A DNA stretch of 64,000 nucleotides from Sphingobacterium cellulitidis (lineage in GTDB: Bacteria; Bacteroidota; Bacteroidia; Sphingobacteriales; Sphingobacteriaceae), in the NCBI GenBank assembly GCA_002245855.1, contig NOUX01000009.1, positions 124,001 to 188,000 of the forward strand, written 5' to 3'. Below the pieces are notes generated by a model, which was not told the DNA's origin, searched no databases, and saw only the letters and a program-made list of their open reading frames with translations. The position numbers and the translations under genes were made by a program. Of the stretch, positions 1 through 8,845 are shown in pieces. The number at the start of each line of letters is the position of its first letter. The first letter of the stretch is position 1.

Positions 1-3000
1 GCACCGATTTGTTTTATATCCGCATTGGGCGACAAAACGTCTAATTTAATAAGGTTGGCAACGGAACCGTCAGTGTTTTTTTGGATACGTCCCTGCAAAT
101 TATTCCAATCAAGGCTCATACGGTCATAGCGGGATTGGGCTTTTCCAAGTTCTGCCTCATAATCTTCCAGTTTGTACTTGGCACTTGATTTTGAACGATT
201 GAACGATTGCCTTTCGCTTTCCAATCCGGCAATCTGTTTCTCTATTTTAGCTTTGTCCAAAAGGTCGGTATTGCCCATAAGGATAGCTACATATTCCGAG
301 AAATTCATACCCGACTTTTCATCCATACCACCTTCGTCAATCGTCCGTTTACCAAGATTGTTGGATTTTAATTGGTCAATAAATAGCTGTTTGTTGTGCA
401 GCAGGTTGAACTTATAACTATCCAGCGATTTTTCAACGGCATAGATGATTACATCCACTTTATTGTCGTTAAAATGCTTGGCAATCTCATTGCCTTTGCG
501 GATAGCCCTACCGTCCCTTTGCGCAAGGTCGGACGGTCGCCACGGCGTATCTAAATGGTGTACGGCAACGGCTCTTTTCTGTGCGTTCACACCTGTACCG
601 AGCATACTCGTAGAACCGAAAAGGACACGGATTTTGCCCTCGTTCATTCCTTTGATTAGCTCTTTTCGTTGCTTGTCATTCTTCGCTTCCTGTATAAAGC
701 GGATTTCGTGTGCAGGTATGTCGTGGTCTTCCACGAGCTTACGTTTGATTTCGGAGTAGATATTCCACTGATTTGGCTTGTATGTTCCCAAATCCGAGAA
801 GATGAACTGCGTGCCTTTCTGTGCATTGAATTTATTGTAATATTTAGCAATATTATCTGCACAATGGGAAGCTTTGTTATCGGCGTGGTCTTGGTAATGG
901 GGGCTTACCATTCGCATATCCAAAGACATCTTTCGAGCGTAGTCCGTAGCGATAAGCATTTTTGCTTTTTCTTCTTTTTTAGATAGCGGTTTTCTGCCAA
1001 GTAATTCCCCTTTGCCTGATTTGGCAAACTCCATCAGCTTTTCAATAAACTTCTCCTGGTCTGGAGTTGGAGGTATGTTGTAAAATATCTCGTTCTTTTC
1101 GGGACGGTCTATTCCAATCATTTCGGCGGTACGGTAATCCGTGATTTCGGAGTAGAATTGAGCGAGTTCCGGCACTTTGATAAAGTAGCGGAAACGCTCT
1201 TTTGCCACGATATTATTGGCGACCGAAAACTCATAATCGGTTGTTTTCTTTGCGTAGATTGCCGCCCACGCATCAAACGAGTTAATGCCCTGTTTTGCCA
1301 AAGCCCTTGGTCGCAGGTATTTGAACAACAGGTACAATTCGGTCAGTGAATTGCTGATAGTCGTACCCGAAAGGAAAGTTGCCCCCATATCCGCATCGGT
1401 ACGTTCCTGTATAGTCCGTATAGCAAACAAAAGATTCAGTGCCTTTAGGCTTCCCTGTTGATTGCCCAATCCTGCAACCCTTGAATGCCTTGTGTTGAAA
1501 ATCAGGTTTTTGAATTGGTGGCTTTCGTCTACAAATAAATGGTCGATACCCATCATCTTGAAGTCCACAATATCATCTTTGCGGTTTTCAATGTCGTGTT
1601 GCAGGGTTTTCAGCTTGACTTCGAGGTTTTCTTTCTGTTTCTCTGCTCCGGCGAGCATACCCCGGGTTACTTCATCGCCCTGACTTCGCAAAACGTCAAG
1701 ATTTTCCTCCACACTGTCCAGTTCGGATTGCAGGATTTCCTTTTGTATTTCGGGCGATTGGGGTATCATTCCGAACTGGTCGTGGGTCAATATCACACAA
1801 TCCCACTCGTTGTTCTTAATATCTCCGAAAATCCGCAGTCGTTTTTGGGGCGTAAAATCATCAATGCCCGGATAGAGTATTTTAGCGTGCGGATAGGCGG
1901 TGCGGTAGGCTTCGGCAATTTCAGGTATATTCGCTTTCAACCCGATAATCATCGGTTTGTGAGCCAGTCCCAAACGCTTCATTTCCTGTGCACCCGTGCA
2001 CATTATCAACGTCTTTCCGGCACCTACTTCATGGTCGCAGATAGCACCGTTATTGAGCTTTATTATCCAGACAGCATCCTTTTGGCTTGAATACAGGTCT
2101 TCAATACCCAATGCTTTTCGGTCCAATTCCGGAAACACCTGATGGGAACCGTCGTAGTGCGGTCGGACAAAACAGTTAAAGGTGTCGTTGTATTGGTCAG
2201 TCATCCTTATCTTGAACTCATCGTTTTGGGCGTGGAGCCAATCGTTAAAGGAGGTTCGGATTTCGTCAATCTTGGTATTCGCCATTTGTATGGCTTCCAT
2301 ATCCCGTACCTTGACATTCTTTCCGTCAACCTGTACCGTTTTGGAAATATCGGGTGTGGTATTGACAAGGGCGTGCTTGAGCAGGGCAATCCCGTCATAC
2401 GTCCGGCTTTGGGCTTTGACCGCATATTTATCCCATATATGGACATTTTTCTGTTTGCAGGTGACGGAAAAATCATCGGCACTGTCCGAATAGTGGATTT
2501 TCACATCTGCGTCGAACAGATGCGATGCAAATCGGGCGTAGATGCCAGTGGGTATCCAGCGTTCGCCCAGATTAAAATCGAGTTCCTCAAATTCGATACG
2601 TCTTGGTCGGGCTTCTTCCAAAACGGTAAGGCTTTCTTTAGCTTGGGTATCATCGGGATTGCTTTCGAGGTAATCTCTTATTTCGTTGGCTTTCTCCACT
2701 ACATTGCCCGCAACCCAGCGTTCGAATATTTCATATTCCTTTTGCAATGGATTGTAGTAGATGAGACCGTGTAAGGCTTCTTTCAAAGCATCAGCAGGCA
2801 TACCGCTGATTTCGGACATAAAGTCCAAATCCACGCTTCCGTATTTGTTCAGCGAAGCCGATAACGCTTCTTCGGGATTGTCCGTTGCAATGGTTGCGGT
2901 AGAAAAACTTACAGGACGGTTGAATATATCTGCCTTATGGATTACACCACCAACGACACGCTCCAGATAGGGCATTTCTTTGCCTACACTGTCTGTTTTG

Positions 3001-4916
3001 ATGAGCTTGATATTGTCCGCACTGTTGAGATTTCCGTACCTTTTGACAAAAGCATCGTATAAGCGGTTAAGGTTTTCCCTTTCTTCCTTGTGTTCTGAAT
3101 GTTTCTCGGCTTCTTTTTGGTAGAGGTCGATATAGGTATCACGAACTTGGATATATGCTTCGGCTCTTGCTTTTTGCAAAGACGGTAACTGCAACGGGTG
3201 GAATATTGCCCTTGCATCACTTTTATCCACTTCCTGCAAATAGCCGACCCAACCGTTATCTACGACAAGGCAATCGTTACGTTGAAACTGTTGGAGTTCG
3301 TCACTGTACGGAGCAGGTTCGGGAACAGTAGCAGGTACGGTACCGGCTGACTTATCGGCTTGGCCATTACTGTTTGCCTGTGAAAATAAATCGCCGATTG
3401 TTTTCTGTTTTGTGCCATTGGTTTGTAAGGTTTTATTGACCGTGCCGTTTGATGCTGGAGATGTATAGGACTGTTGCATCGCTCCGCTAAAGAGGTCGGT
3501 TTGCCGACCTCTTGGGGTACGTTTTCTTTTTGTCGTTTGTCTTTTGGCTTGGGTGGTTTTCTTTGGCGGGGTAATAACCGCTACGGTTTCATTTACATTT
3601 TCAAACAGGTCGAAAATGCTTAGCTGTTTTAATTCCTGCTGGCTTTCCTGTACAATGGCTGGTGCAGTAAAACGCGGTCGTTCGGGTTGTATGATTTCGG
3701 GTTCAGTAGCCGGAGGTGCCGGCGTTGGCGTAATCGGAATTTGTACGATAGGTTCATCGTTGCTTTCGCCTTTGTACAAATCAAAATTCAGGTGCTTTCC
3801 AAAATCTTCGGAAAGCATTTGCTTCAAATCTTTGGCAATCCCCGCAACACCGTCTTTATGCGTATAGATAATTGCAGGTTTTCCGTATGGGTCGGTATCT
3901 ATCTTACGGTCGGTATGTATGACCCTCGTACCGTCACGGAAAAAAGCATTGCTTGAAGTATCGTATTTGGTCTGCCTGCTTTGGCAAAACAGCTCTTCCA
4001 ATTCGCTCAGAGGTTGTTTTGCCGTATTCTTTTGCAGGATAATCAGGTCGCTTCCGACTTCTGTACCTGCATATTCCGTGAACAGGTTGTTTGGCAATCG
4101 GACAACCGACACCAGATGGTTGCTTTTCATTAACGCCCTACGTATCGGCTCATTGTTGGGGCTGTTTAAAATTCCTTGCGAAGTAATAAATACCTGCAAA
4201 CCACCCTCACGGAGCATATCGTTTCCTTTCAAAAAGAAATAATTGTGTATGCTACGGGCAGCCTGTATTTTTGCGGGGTCTTTGCTTCGGGAAAACGTAA
4301 GATCGAACACGGAAGTATCGCCAAACGGAATGTTGCTTGCAACAACATCATAGCTATTTTGTTCCTTTTCGGGGATTTCCTCAAAACCGCTCACACGGAT
4401 ATTGCTTTCGGGATAGAGGTGTTTTAGGATTTTGCCTGTCAGCAAATCTTTTTCATAGGCAGTTACTTTGGTTTGTTGGTTTTCGGAAAAGGATTGTATA
4501 AACGAGCCGATACCTGCGGAGGGTTCAAGGAATTTCTGAATATTTACATCGCTTTCCCGCAGGGTTTCGGAAATTGCATCAATTACCTGTGGAGGTGTAT
4601 AAAAAGCCGTCAGCACGGAGCTTTTCATACTGTCCACGTATCGGCGGTATTGCTTATCGTCTTCGGACTTTTCTTTGAGCAGTTTGTGGAGTTCCAGCGT
4701 AATGGGGAATAAATCGTGTTCGGTTTTCCTCCAATGGTTGATATCTATTTCATTTGCTATGGGGTTCAATACGAATTTAAGACCGCCAAATCCGCTGTAT
4801 TGTTTCATTGACAGTCTTTCACCCACGGTAGCGTTTCGTTGCTCTTTTTCCAATGTAAAGGCAATCCGCAGGGCTTCGATATTGTCCAAGAGATGCTGCC
4901 GTTTACTGAAGCCCAT
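1..4916 (-). CDS. N12-class adenine DNA methylase / SNF2-type helicase of ICE (partial, 3' end beyond window)
   Basis: Open frame of at least 1638 codons running off the left edge. The N-terminal part is an adenine methylase: motif I FLEPSAGIGSF at about residue 127 and ASNIPFGD at about residue 194, in the place of the usual NPPY/F. A Pro/Gln-rich linker follows. The C-terminal half is a superfamily 2 helicase: Walker A GAGKT near residue 962, DESH box near 1129, and a helicase-C block (GTGVNAQ, then RDGRAIRKGN) near 1439. This matches the very large methylase-helicase found in Bacteroidota ICEs (COG4646 type), presumed to act on the element's DNA during transfer or defence against restriction. 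The ATG at 4916 overlaps the end of the DUF1896 gene by 14 bp, so the two are probably translationally coupled. The NIPF variant makes methylase activity uncertain. Confidence 0.9.
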   Translation of the reverse strand, partial: MGFSKRQHLLDNIEALRIAFTLEKEQRNATVGERLSMKQYSGFGGLKFVLNPIANEIDINHWRKTEHDLFPITLELHKLLKEKSEDDKQYRRYVDSMKSSVLTAFYTPPQVIDAISETLRESDVNIQKFLEPSAGIGSFIQSFSENQQTKVTAYEKDLLTGKILKHLYPESNIRVSGFEEIPEKEQNSYDVVASNIPFGDTSVFDLTFSRSKDPAKIQAARSIHNYFFLKGNDMLREGGLQVFITSQGILNSPNNEPIRRALMKSNHLVSVVRLPNNLFTEYAGTEVGSDLIILQKNTAKQPLSELEELFCQSRQTKYDTSSNAFFRDGTRVIHTDRKIDTDPYGKPAIIYTHKDGVAGIAKDLKQMLSEDFGKHLNFDLYKGESNDEPIVQIPITPTPAPPATEPEIIQPERPRFTAPAIVQESQQELKQLSIFDLFENVNETVAVITPPKKTTQAKRQTTKRKRTPRGRQTDLFSGAMQQSYTSPASNGTVNKTLQTNGTKQKTIGDLFSQANSNGQADKSAGTVPATVPEPAPYSDELQQFQRNDCLVVDNGWVGYLQEVDKSDARAIFHPLQLPSLQKARAEAYIQVRDTYIDLYQKEAEKHSEHKEERENLNRLYDAFVKRYGNLNSADNIKLIKTDSVGKEMPYLERVVGGVIHKADIFNRPVSFSTATIATDNPEEALSASLNKYGSVDLDFMSEISGMPADALKEALHGLIYYNPLQKEYEIFERWVAGNVVEKANEIRDYLESNPDDTQAKESLTVLEEARPRRIEFEELDFNLGERWIPTGIYARFASHLFDADVKIHYSDSADDFSVTCKQKNVHIWDKYAVKAQSRTYDGIALLKHALVNTTPDISKTVQVDGKNVKVRDMEAIQMANTKIDEIRTSFNDWLHAQNDEFKIRMTDQYNDTFNCFVRPHYDGSHQVFPELDRKALGIEDLYSSQKDAVWIIKLNNGAICDHEVGAGKTLIMCTGAQEMKRLGLAHKPMIIGLKANIPEIAEAYRTAYPHAKILYPGIDDFTPQKRLRIFGDIKNNEWDCVILTHDQFGMIPQSPEIQKEILQSELDSVEENLDVLRSQGDEVTRGMLAGAEKQKENLEVKLKTLQHDIENRKDDIVDFKMMGIDHLFVDESHQFKNLIFNTRHSRVAGLGNQQGSLKALNLLFAIRTIQERTDADMGATFLSGTTISNSLTELYLLFKYLRPRALAKQGINSFDAWAAIYAKKTTDYEFSVANNIVAKERFRYFIKVPELAQFYSEITDYRTAEMIGIDRPEKNEIFYNIPPTPDQEKFIEKLMEFAKSGKGELLGRKPLSKKEEKAKMLIATDYARKMSLDMRMVSPHYQDHADNKASHCADNIAKYYNKFNAQKGTQFIFSDLGTYKPNQWNIYSEIKRKLVEDHDIPAHEIRFIQEAKNDKQRKELIKGMNEGKIRVLFGSTSMLGTGVNAQKRAVAVHHLDTPWRPSDLAQRDGRAIRKGNEIAKHFNDNKVDVIIYAVEKSLDSYKFNLLHNKQLFIDQLKSNNLGKRTIDEGGMDEKSGMNFSEYVAILMGNTDLLDKAKIEKQIAGLESERQSFNRSKSSAKYKLEDYEAELGKAQSRYDRMSLDWNNLQGRIQKNTDGSVANLIKLDVLSPNADIKQIG

Positions 4917-5340
4917 TTTCCTCAATCCATATTGCGATGGTTCCGGTTATCTCGGTATAGAGCAGGTCAAACTCATAACCGTAGGCAAAATCATCGGCTA
5001 GTTCATATTGGGCGAAAACATTCTCGCAAACAGGGAACATTTTCAGAGCGAACCGCCGCAGTTCCTCGTCTGCCATTAGGGTATCGAACTCATTGCATAC
5101 TACCTGAAAAACCCTATCAAACTTGGAGAAGTGCAAACCCTCAAAGAGTATGTAATTCGCTATCTCATTACATTGCTCAATGGCATTGCCGGAACGGAAC
5201 GCATCCTCATAGGCATTGGCAGCCCACGAGGAACGCTGGTCAATAAATTTTTGGTTGCTGGCTTTTTCAGGGAAACTACTGTTCAGGAGTTCCTGTAGTC
5301 GTAAACGGAAATACGACAGGTCTTTTTGCTGTGTACTCAT
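4903..5340 (-). CDS. DUF1896 family protein
   Basis: A 145-residue soluble protein starting MSTQQKDLSYF. It resembles DUF1896, a Bacteroidota family of unknown function that is almost always encoded directly before the ICE methylase-helicase, as here. The frame is open for 18 more codons upstream to 5394, but that extension is untypical and the start at 5340 fits the family. No membrane segment or signal peptide is visible. It probably assists the downstream helicase or its expression; this is inferred only from conserved position and the overlapping reading frames. Confidence 0.8.
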   Translation of the reverse strand: MSTQQKDLSYFRLRLQELLNSSFPEKASNQKFIDQRSSWAANAYEDAFRSGNAIEQCNEIANYILFEGLHFSKFDRVFQVVCNEFDTLMADEELRRFALKMFPVCENVFAQYELADDFAYGYEFDLLYTEITGTIAIWIEENGLQ

Positions 5341-5407
5341 AATTAAATTTTGTTTAGAATTTTGCGTAAAACCTAAAATTAGAGCAGGGAGCAAGAGCCT
5401 TTGAAGA

Positions 5408-5445
5408 AGTGGCAGGGTTTGGCTTCGGGAGGCAGGATTTGGCAG
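5408..5445. repeat. Copy 1 of AGTGGCAG...TTTGGC motif
   Basis: A 38-bp stretch beginning AGTGGCAGGGTTTGGCTT, related at roughly 30 of 38 positions to 5821-5858. The two copies flank the MT-A70 remnant. It lies 70-105 bp upstream of the DUF1896 start. Related AGTGGCAG or GTGGCAG words lie upstream of two other ICE genes (40482 and 40846), so it may be a shared operator rather than a simple duplication. Confidence 0.5.
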
Positions 5446-5453
5446 AACAGTGT

Positions 5454-5783
5454 TTATTCAGATATCGTTATAGAGTTGTCCACTTCATTGACATATACGT
5501 CCGACCCATCAAAATCATCATCATCGTTTTGGGAACTTTGTCTTGTAAAAAGCTCCAGTCTGTCAACTTGCCCAAAAAGCCGAACAATACGCTTTCTGAT
5601 TTTGTCAGGTTTTTCGGATTGTCTTCCACGGGGAGATATAAGCACCTGTGGAACATCTCTTGCATGTCTTTCAAGAGGTTTTCCCTTTGTGAACAGTAGG
5701 ACGATTTCTGCATTTGCCCGTGTAATATATCCCATTCCAATAAAAACCCAATCATTGTTCCTGTTCGTTTTTTTTTCTTGCAA
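5454..5783 (-). pseudogene. MT-A70 family adenine methyltransferase, C-terminal remnant
   Basis: 109 residues matching only the C-terminal part of MT-A70-type N6-adenine methyltransferases: GMGYITRANAEIVLLFTKG, then LISPRGRQSEKPDKIRKRI and RLELFTR near the end. The catalytic DPPW motif and the whole N-terminal half are missing. The upstream sequence (5784-5950) contains no continuation, so the gene was cut before the arsenic operon was placed next to it. In intact ICEs this gene lies upstream of DUF1896 and the helicase in the same orientation, as here. It is very unlikely to be active. Confidence 0.75.
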
Positions 5784-5820
5784 CGGCTAAGGTATCAGCG
5801 AGAAGAAAAGGTCGACTGAA

Positions 5821-5858
5821 AGTGGCAGAGTTTGGCTTTGAGAGGTAGGGTTTTACCA
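5821..5858. repeat. Copy 2 of AGTGGCAG...TTTGGC motif
   Basis: Diverged second copy of the element at 5408-5445 (AGTGGCAGAGTTTGGCTTTG). It lies 38-75 bp upstream of the truncated methyltransferase frame, so it may be the original upstream region of that gene left after a deletion removed most of the coding sequence, or one of two repeats that recombined. Confidence 0.45.
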
Positions 5859-5920
5859 CACATAAGATTATTAAAAGAATTGATTGTTTTTTTACAAACC
5901 ATATTATATCTAAATTTATT

Positions 5921-5936
5921 ATCGTAATATTGCGAT
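5921..5936. promoter_or_regulatory. Putative ArsR operator 1
   Basis: Palindrome ATCGTAATATTGCGAT, 16 bp before the arsR ATG. A near-identical palindrome in inverted orientation precedes the next gene at 6305. ArsR-family repressors bind such AT-cored inverted repeats, so this is a good candidate for the autoregulatory site. Confidence 0.7.
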
Positions 5937-5952
5937 ATATAAAAAACAAAGC

Positions 5953-6282
5953 ATGGGACTTACTAAATCAGAAATATTCACGGACGAGCAAAACAGATTA
6001 GCTTCTCTATTTAAGGTTCTGGCACACCCTGCAAGGGTTGCCATACTTCAATATATCATTAACCAGAAAGCCTGTATCTGTAATGATCTGGTCGAGGAAT
6101 TGGGATTGGCACAGGCTACGATTTCTCAGCATTTAAAGGAGTTAAAGAGTATCGGCATCATTCAAGGCACAATCGAGGTTAAATCTGTTTGTTATTGCAT
6201 CGATAAAAATGTTTGGAAAAAAATCCAAGCAGATTTTAATTCATTCTTTGATCAGGAAGTAAAGGTAAACAAGTGCTGTTAG
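5953..6282 (+). CDS. arsR: ArsR family metalloregulator (arsenic operon repressor)
   Basis: A 109-residue winged-helix protein. Residues about 15-90 form the ArsR HTH; the recognition helix region reads GLAQATISQHLKELKS. The segment KACICNDLVEEL matches the ELCVCDL metal-sensing motif of ArsR/SmtB proteins, and the C-terminus ends in CC, which could add metal ligands. It is expected to repress the operon until As(III) binds. It is first in a run with DUF6428, an arsenate-reductase-like phosphatase and Acr3, and two identical-looking palindromes flank it. The arsenic call rests on these neighbours; the domain alone would only say ArsR family. Confidence 0.9.
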   Translation: MGLTKSEIFTDEQNRLASLFKVLAHPARVAILQYIINQKACICNDLVEELGLAQATISQHLKELKSIGIIQGTIEVKSVCYCIDKNVWKKIQADFNSFFDQEVKVNKCC

Positions 6283-6304
6283 CCGTGTTTTTTTAATATT
6301 TAAC

Positions 6305-6320
6305 ATCGCTATATTACGAT
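6305..6320. promoter_or_regulatory. Putative ArsR operator 2
   Basis: ATCGCTATATTACGAT, one mismatch from the reverse complement of the palindrome at 5921-5936. It lies in the 75-bp gap between arsR and the DUF6428 gene, 37 bp before the ATG, suggesting that the resistance genes have their own regulated promoter. Confidence 0.65.
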
Positions 6321-6357
6321 ACAATATTTTAATAAATCATTTCAAAATTCAAAAACA

Positions 6358-6822
6358 ATGAAACTATCAAACATCAAAGAAATCTTACCAACATTGGACA
6401 ATGTTGAATTTCAATTAGCGGACGGAACATTTGTCCCCAAACATTTCCACGTTACGGAGGTAGGTATTGTTACAAAACATTTTATTGATTGTGGCGGAAC
6501 GATCAGAAATGAAAAGGTCGTCAACTTCCAGTTGTGGAACGCCAACGATTTTGAACACAGGCTAAAGCCGACCAAACTATTGAACATCATCAAACTGTCC
6601 GAAGAAAAATTGGATATTCAAGATGCCGAAATAGAAGTGGAATACCAAAGCGAAACCATTGGCAAATACAATCTGGATTTTAACGGAAACCATTTTGTAC
6701 TGAAAAACAAACAAACCGCTTGTTTGGCAAGTGATGCCTGCGGTATTCCTGCCGAAAAACAAAAAGTAGAATTATCAGAGCTGAACAGTGCTTGCTGTTC
6801 GCCTAATTCGGACTGTTGTTAA
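6358..6822 (+). CDS. DUF6428 family protein of arsenic operon
   Basis: A 154-residue soluble protein resembling DUF6428, a small Bacteroidota family found in arsenic operons and without a known function. Visible features are a compact alpha/beta body and a Cys-rich tail (ASDACG about 37 residues before the end, then ACCSPNSDCC at the very end), plausible for thiol binding of As(III) or transfer to Acr3. It sits between two ars genes with a short gap before the next start (6842). The metal-binding role is inferred from the cysteines and the neighbours. Confidence 0.75.
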   Translation: MKLSNIKEILPTLDNVEFQLADGTFVPKHFHVTEVGIVTKHFIDCGGTIRNEKVVNFQLWNANDFEHRLKPTKLLNIIKLSEEKLDIQDAEIEVEYQSETIGKYNLDFNGNHFVLKNKQTACLASDACGIPAEKQKVELSELNSACCSPNSDCC

Positions 6823-6841
6823 ACCCTATAAACCAATCGTA

Positions 6842-7456
6842 ATGTACAAGAATTTAGCTGAAACCATAAAGGGAATATCTGATGTTCAGACCGTAAGCGA
6901 AGAACGTAAAACCATATTGCAACCCTTGATAGACTTCGTACAACAAAAAGTAAGCAACGGACAGGTAATAAATCTCAATTTCATCTGTACACACAATTCA
7001 CGAAGAAGCCATTTATCGCAGGTTTGGGCACAGGTGGCAAGTGTATATTACCATATCCCGAATGTATATTGCTATTCGGGCGGTACGGAAGAAACGGCAT
7101 TATTTCCGAAAGTAGTGGAAACATTGAATGAACAGGGTTTTTCTGCTTTCAAAATTTCGGAAGCGGACAATCCTGTTTATGCTATTAAGTACAGTGAAAA
7201 TGCTTTGCCGATTATCGGTTTTTCAAAAAAGTACGATAGCCCTTTCAATCCTGTATCGGCATTCACTGCCATTATGACCTGTTCACAGGCAGACGATGGC
7301 TGTCCTTTTATTGCAGGTGCAGAAAAGAGAATACCTATCACATTTGAAGACCCGAAGATTTCAGACGGCACAACAGAGCAGACAAAGATATATGCGGAAA
7401 GGAGTTTGGAGATAGCAACTGAAATGTTCTATGTTTTTTCAATGATTAAAAAATAA
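6842..7456 (+). CDS. Arsenate reductase-like low-molecular-weight phosphatase
   Basis: 204 residues with the phosphatase loop C-T-H-N-S-R-R-S (CX5RS, Cys49), the catalytic signature of LMW tyrosine phosphatase and thioredoxin-type ArsC. The family member found in Bacteroidota ars operons is longer than classical ArsC (about 130) and carries an N-terminal helical extension, as here. Expected reaction: reduction of As(V) to As(III), which Acr3 then exports. The start is the ATG at 6842; an in-frame start at 6788 would overlap the previous gene. The stop is 3 bp before acr3, so the two are co-translated. A genuine tyrosine phosphatase is less likely in this context. Confidence 0.85.
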   Translation: MYKNLAETIKGISDVQTVSEERKTILQPLIDFVQQKVSNGQVINLNFICTHNSRRSHLSQVWAQVASVYYHIPNVYCYSGGTEETALFPKVVETLNEQGFSAFKISEADNPVYAIKYSENALPIIGFSKKYDSPFNPVSAFTAIMTCSQADDGCPFIAGAEKRIPITFEDPKISDGTTEQTKIYAERSLEIATEMFYVFSMIKK

Positions 7457-7459
7457 CCA

Positions 7460-8488
7460 ATGCAACCAAAACTAAAATTTCTTGACCGTTACCTTACCCT
7501 ATGGATATTCCTTGCTATGGCATTTGGCGTAGGATTAGGATATTTCTTTCCCAACATTTCTAACGTAACAGACAGCTTGTCCGTAGGAACCATTAATATC
7601 CCGCTGGCAATAGGTTTGATACTGATGATGTACCCGCCATTGGCAAAGGTGGATTATACAGTATTGCCCAAAGCGTTTAAGGATAAAAAAGTAATTGGAA
7701 TATCTTTATTCCTCAATTGGGTAATCGGTACGGTAATGATGTTCGGGTTAGCCGTTCTGTTTTTAAGGAATGAACCCGATTATATGACGGGATTGATTTT
7801 GATAGGATTGGCAAGATGTATCGCAATGGTAATTGTATGGAGCGACCTGGCAAAAGCCAACAGGGAATATACGGCACTATTGGTAGCGTTGAACAGTGTC
7901 TTTCAGATATTGAGTTACAGTTTTTTGGTTTGGCTTTTTATCAACGTATTGCCGAGTAAATTAGGATTAGCCAATTTCAATGTAAATGTATCAATGAAAG
8001 ACGTTACCGAAAGCGTGTTGATATACTTGGGTATTCCTTTTTTTACAGGTTTCGTGAGCCGATATGTTCTTATAAAATCAAAAGGCATTGAATGGTACAA
8101 TAGAAAATACATACCGGCAGTATCACCTATTACACTTTACGCATTATTGTTTACCATTGTACTGATGTTCAGTTTGAAAGGCGACAAGATATTGGAGTTG
8201 CCAGTGGACGTGATTAAGATAGCCATACCGCTAATCATCTATTTTGTATTGATGTTTTTCGTGAGCTTTTTTATAAGCAAATCCCTGAATGTTCCTTATG
8301 ACAGGAACGCGTCCATAGCATTTACAGCCACCGGGAACAATTTTGAATTGGCCATAGCCGTAGCCATTGCGGTTTTTGGTATTCATTCTCCACAGGCATT
8401 TGTTGGCGTTATCGGACCATTGGTCGAAGTGCCTGTACTGATACTATTGGTAAGGGCAAGTTTATGGTTGAAGAAGAAACTATACTAA
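7460..8488 (+). CDS. acr3: Arsenite efflux transporter, ACR3 family
   Basis: 342 residues with about ten hydrophobic segments. The ACR3 signature is clear: GLARCIAMV with the conserved Cys120 in a mid-protein helix, and TATGNNFELAIAVAIAVFG near the end with the conserved Glu. It exports As(III) through the inner membrane, driven by proton motive force. It is the last gene of the ars operon, 3 bp after the reductase. The length is normal for the family and nothing suggests damage. Confidence 0.95.
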   Translation: MQPKLKFLDRYLTLWIFLAMAFGVGLGYFFPNISNVTDSLSVGTINIPLAIGLILMMYPPLAKVDYTVLPKAFKDKKVIGISLFLNWVIGTVMMFGLAVLFLRNEPDYMTGLILIGLARCIAMVIVWSDLAKANREYTALLVALNSVFQILSYSFLVWLFINVLPSKLGLANFNVNVSMKDVTESVLIYLGIPFFTGFVSRYVLIKSKGIEWYNRKYIPAVSPITLYALLFTIVLMFSLKGDKILELPVDVIKIAIPLIIYFVLMFFVSFFISKSLNVPYDRNASIAFTATGNNFELAIAVAIAVFGIHSPQAFVGVIGPLVEVPVLILLVRASLWLKKKLY

Positions 8489-8561
8489 GTTGATGTAAAT
8501 AACTTAGCGGGATTTTAGAATTGTCAAGAAACTAAAATTAAACCCTCTGAATCCGGAGCGT

Positions 8562-8845
8562 TTATTGTTTGTTCAAGATGTGAAGCATCCTGCCCACCTC
8601 AATATCCATTCGGGAAAATGCAAACCATTTTTTGCCCAGGTCTTTGAGCGAAGCCCCTATATGGTAAAGCTCCGCTTGGTCTATTATCAAAAATCGGTCG
8701 TGGGTATCGGAGAAAACCTTAATTTCAATCGGGAGGTATTGGCTGTTGTACCGTTTTATGTCCAATTGTAGCTGATTGCTGATTGCTTTGGTGTAGATTG
8801 TTGCGGTTACATTTTGTTTTCGCTTAACCAATATCGTTAGTGCCG
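8562..8845 (-). pseudogene. ORF6N domain protein, C-terminal remnant
   Basis: About 94 residues similar to the C-terminal third of the intact ORF6N protein at 35977-36870: shared blocks ATIYTK, ISNQLQLD, HDRFLIID and ELYHIGASLKDLGKKWFAF. The DNA-binding ORF6N domain is absent. Similarity continues upstream of the first ATG to about 8845, where the sequence changes abruptly into a CusA gene on the other strand. This is a broken duplicate, not a gene with its own start. Confidence 0.75.

Noticed and set aside
1539..2774. Plus-strand frames of 183 and 210 codons
   Set aside because: Antisense to the methylase-helicase, which has clear motifs in the minus frame.
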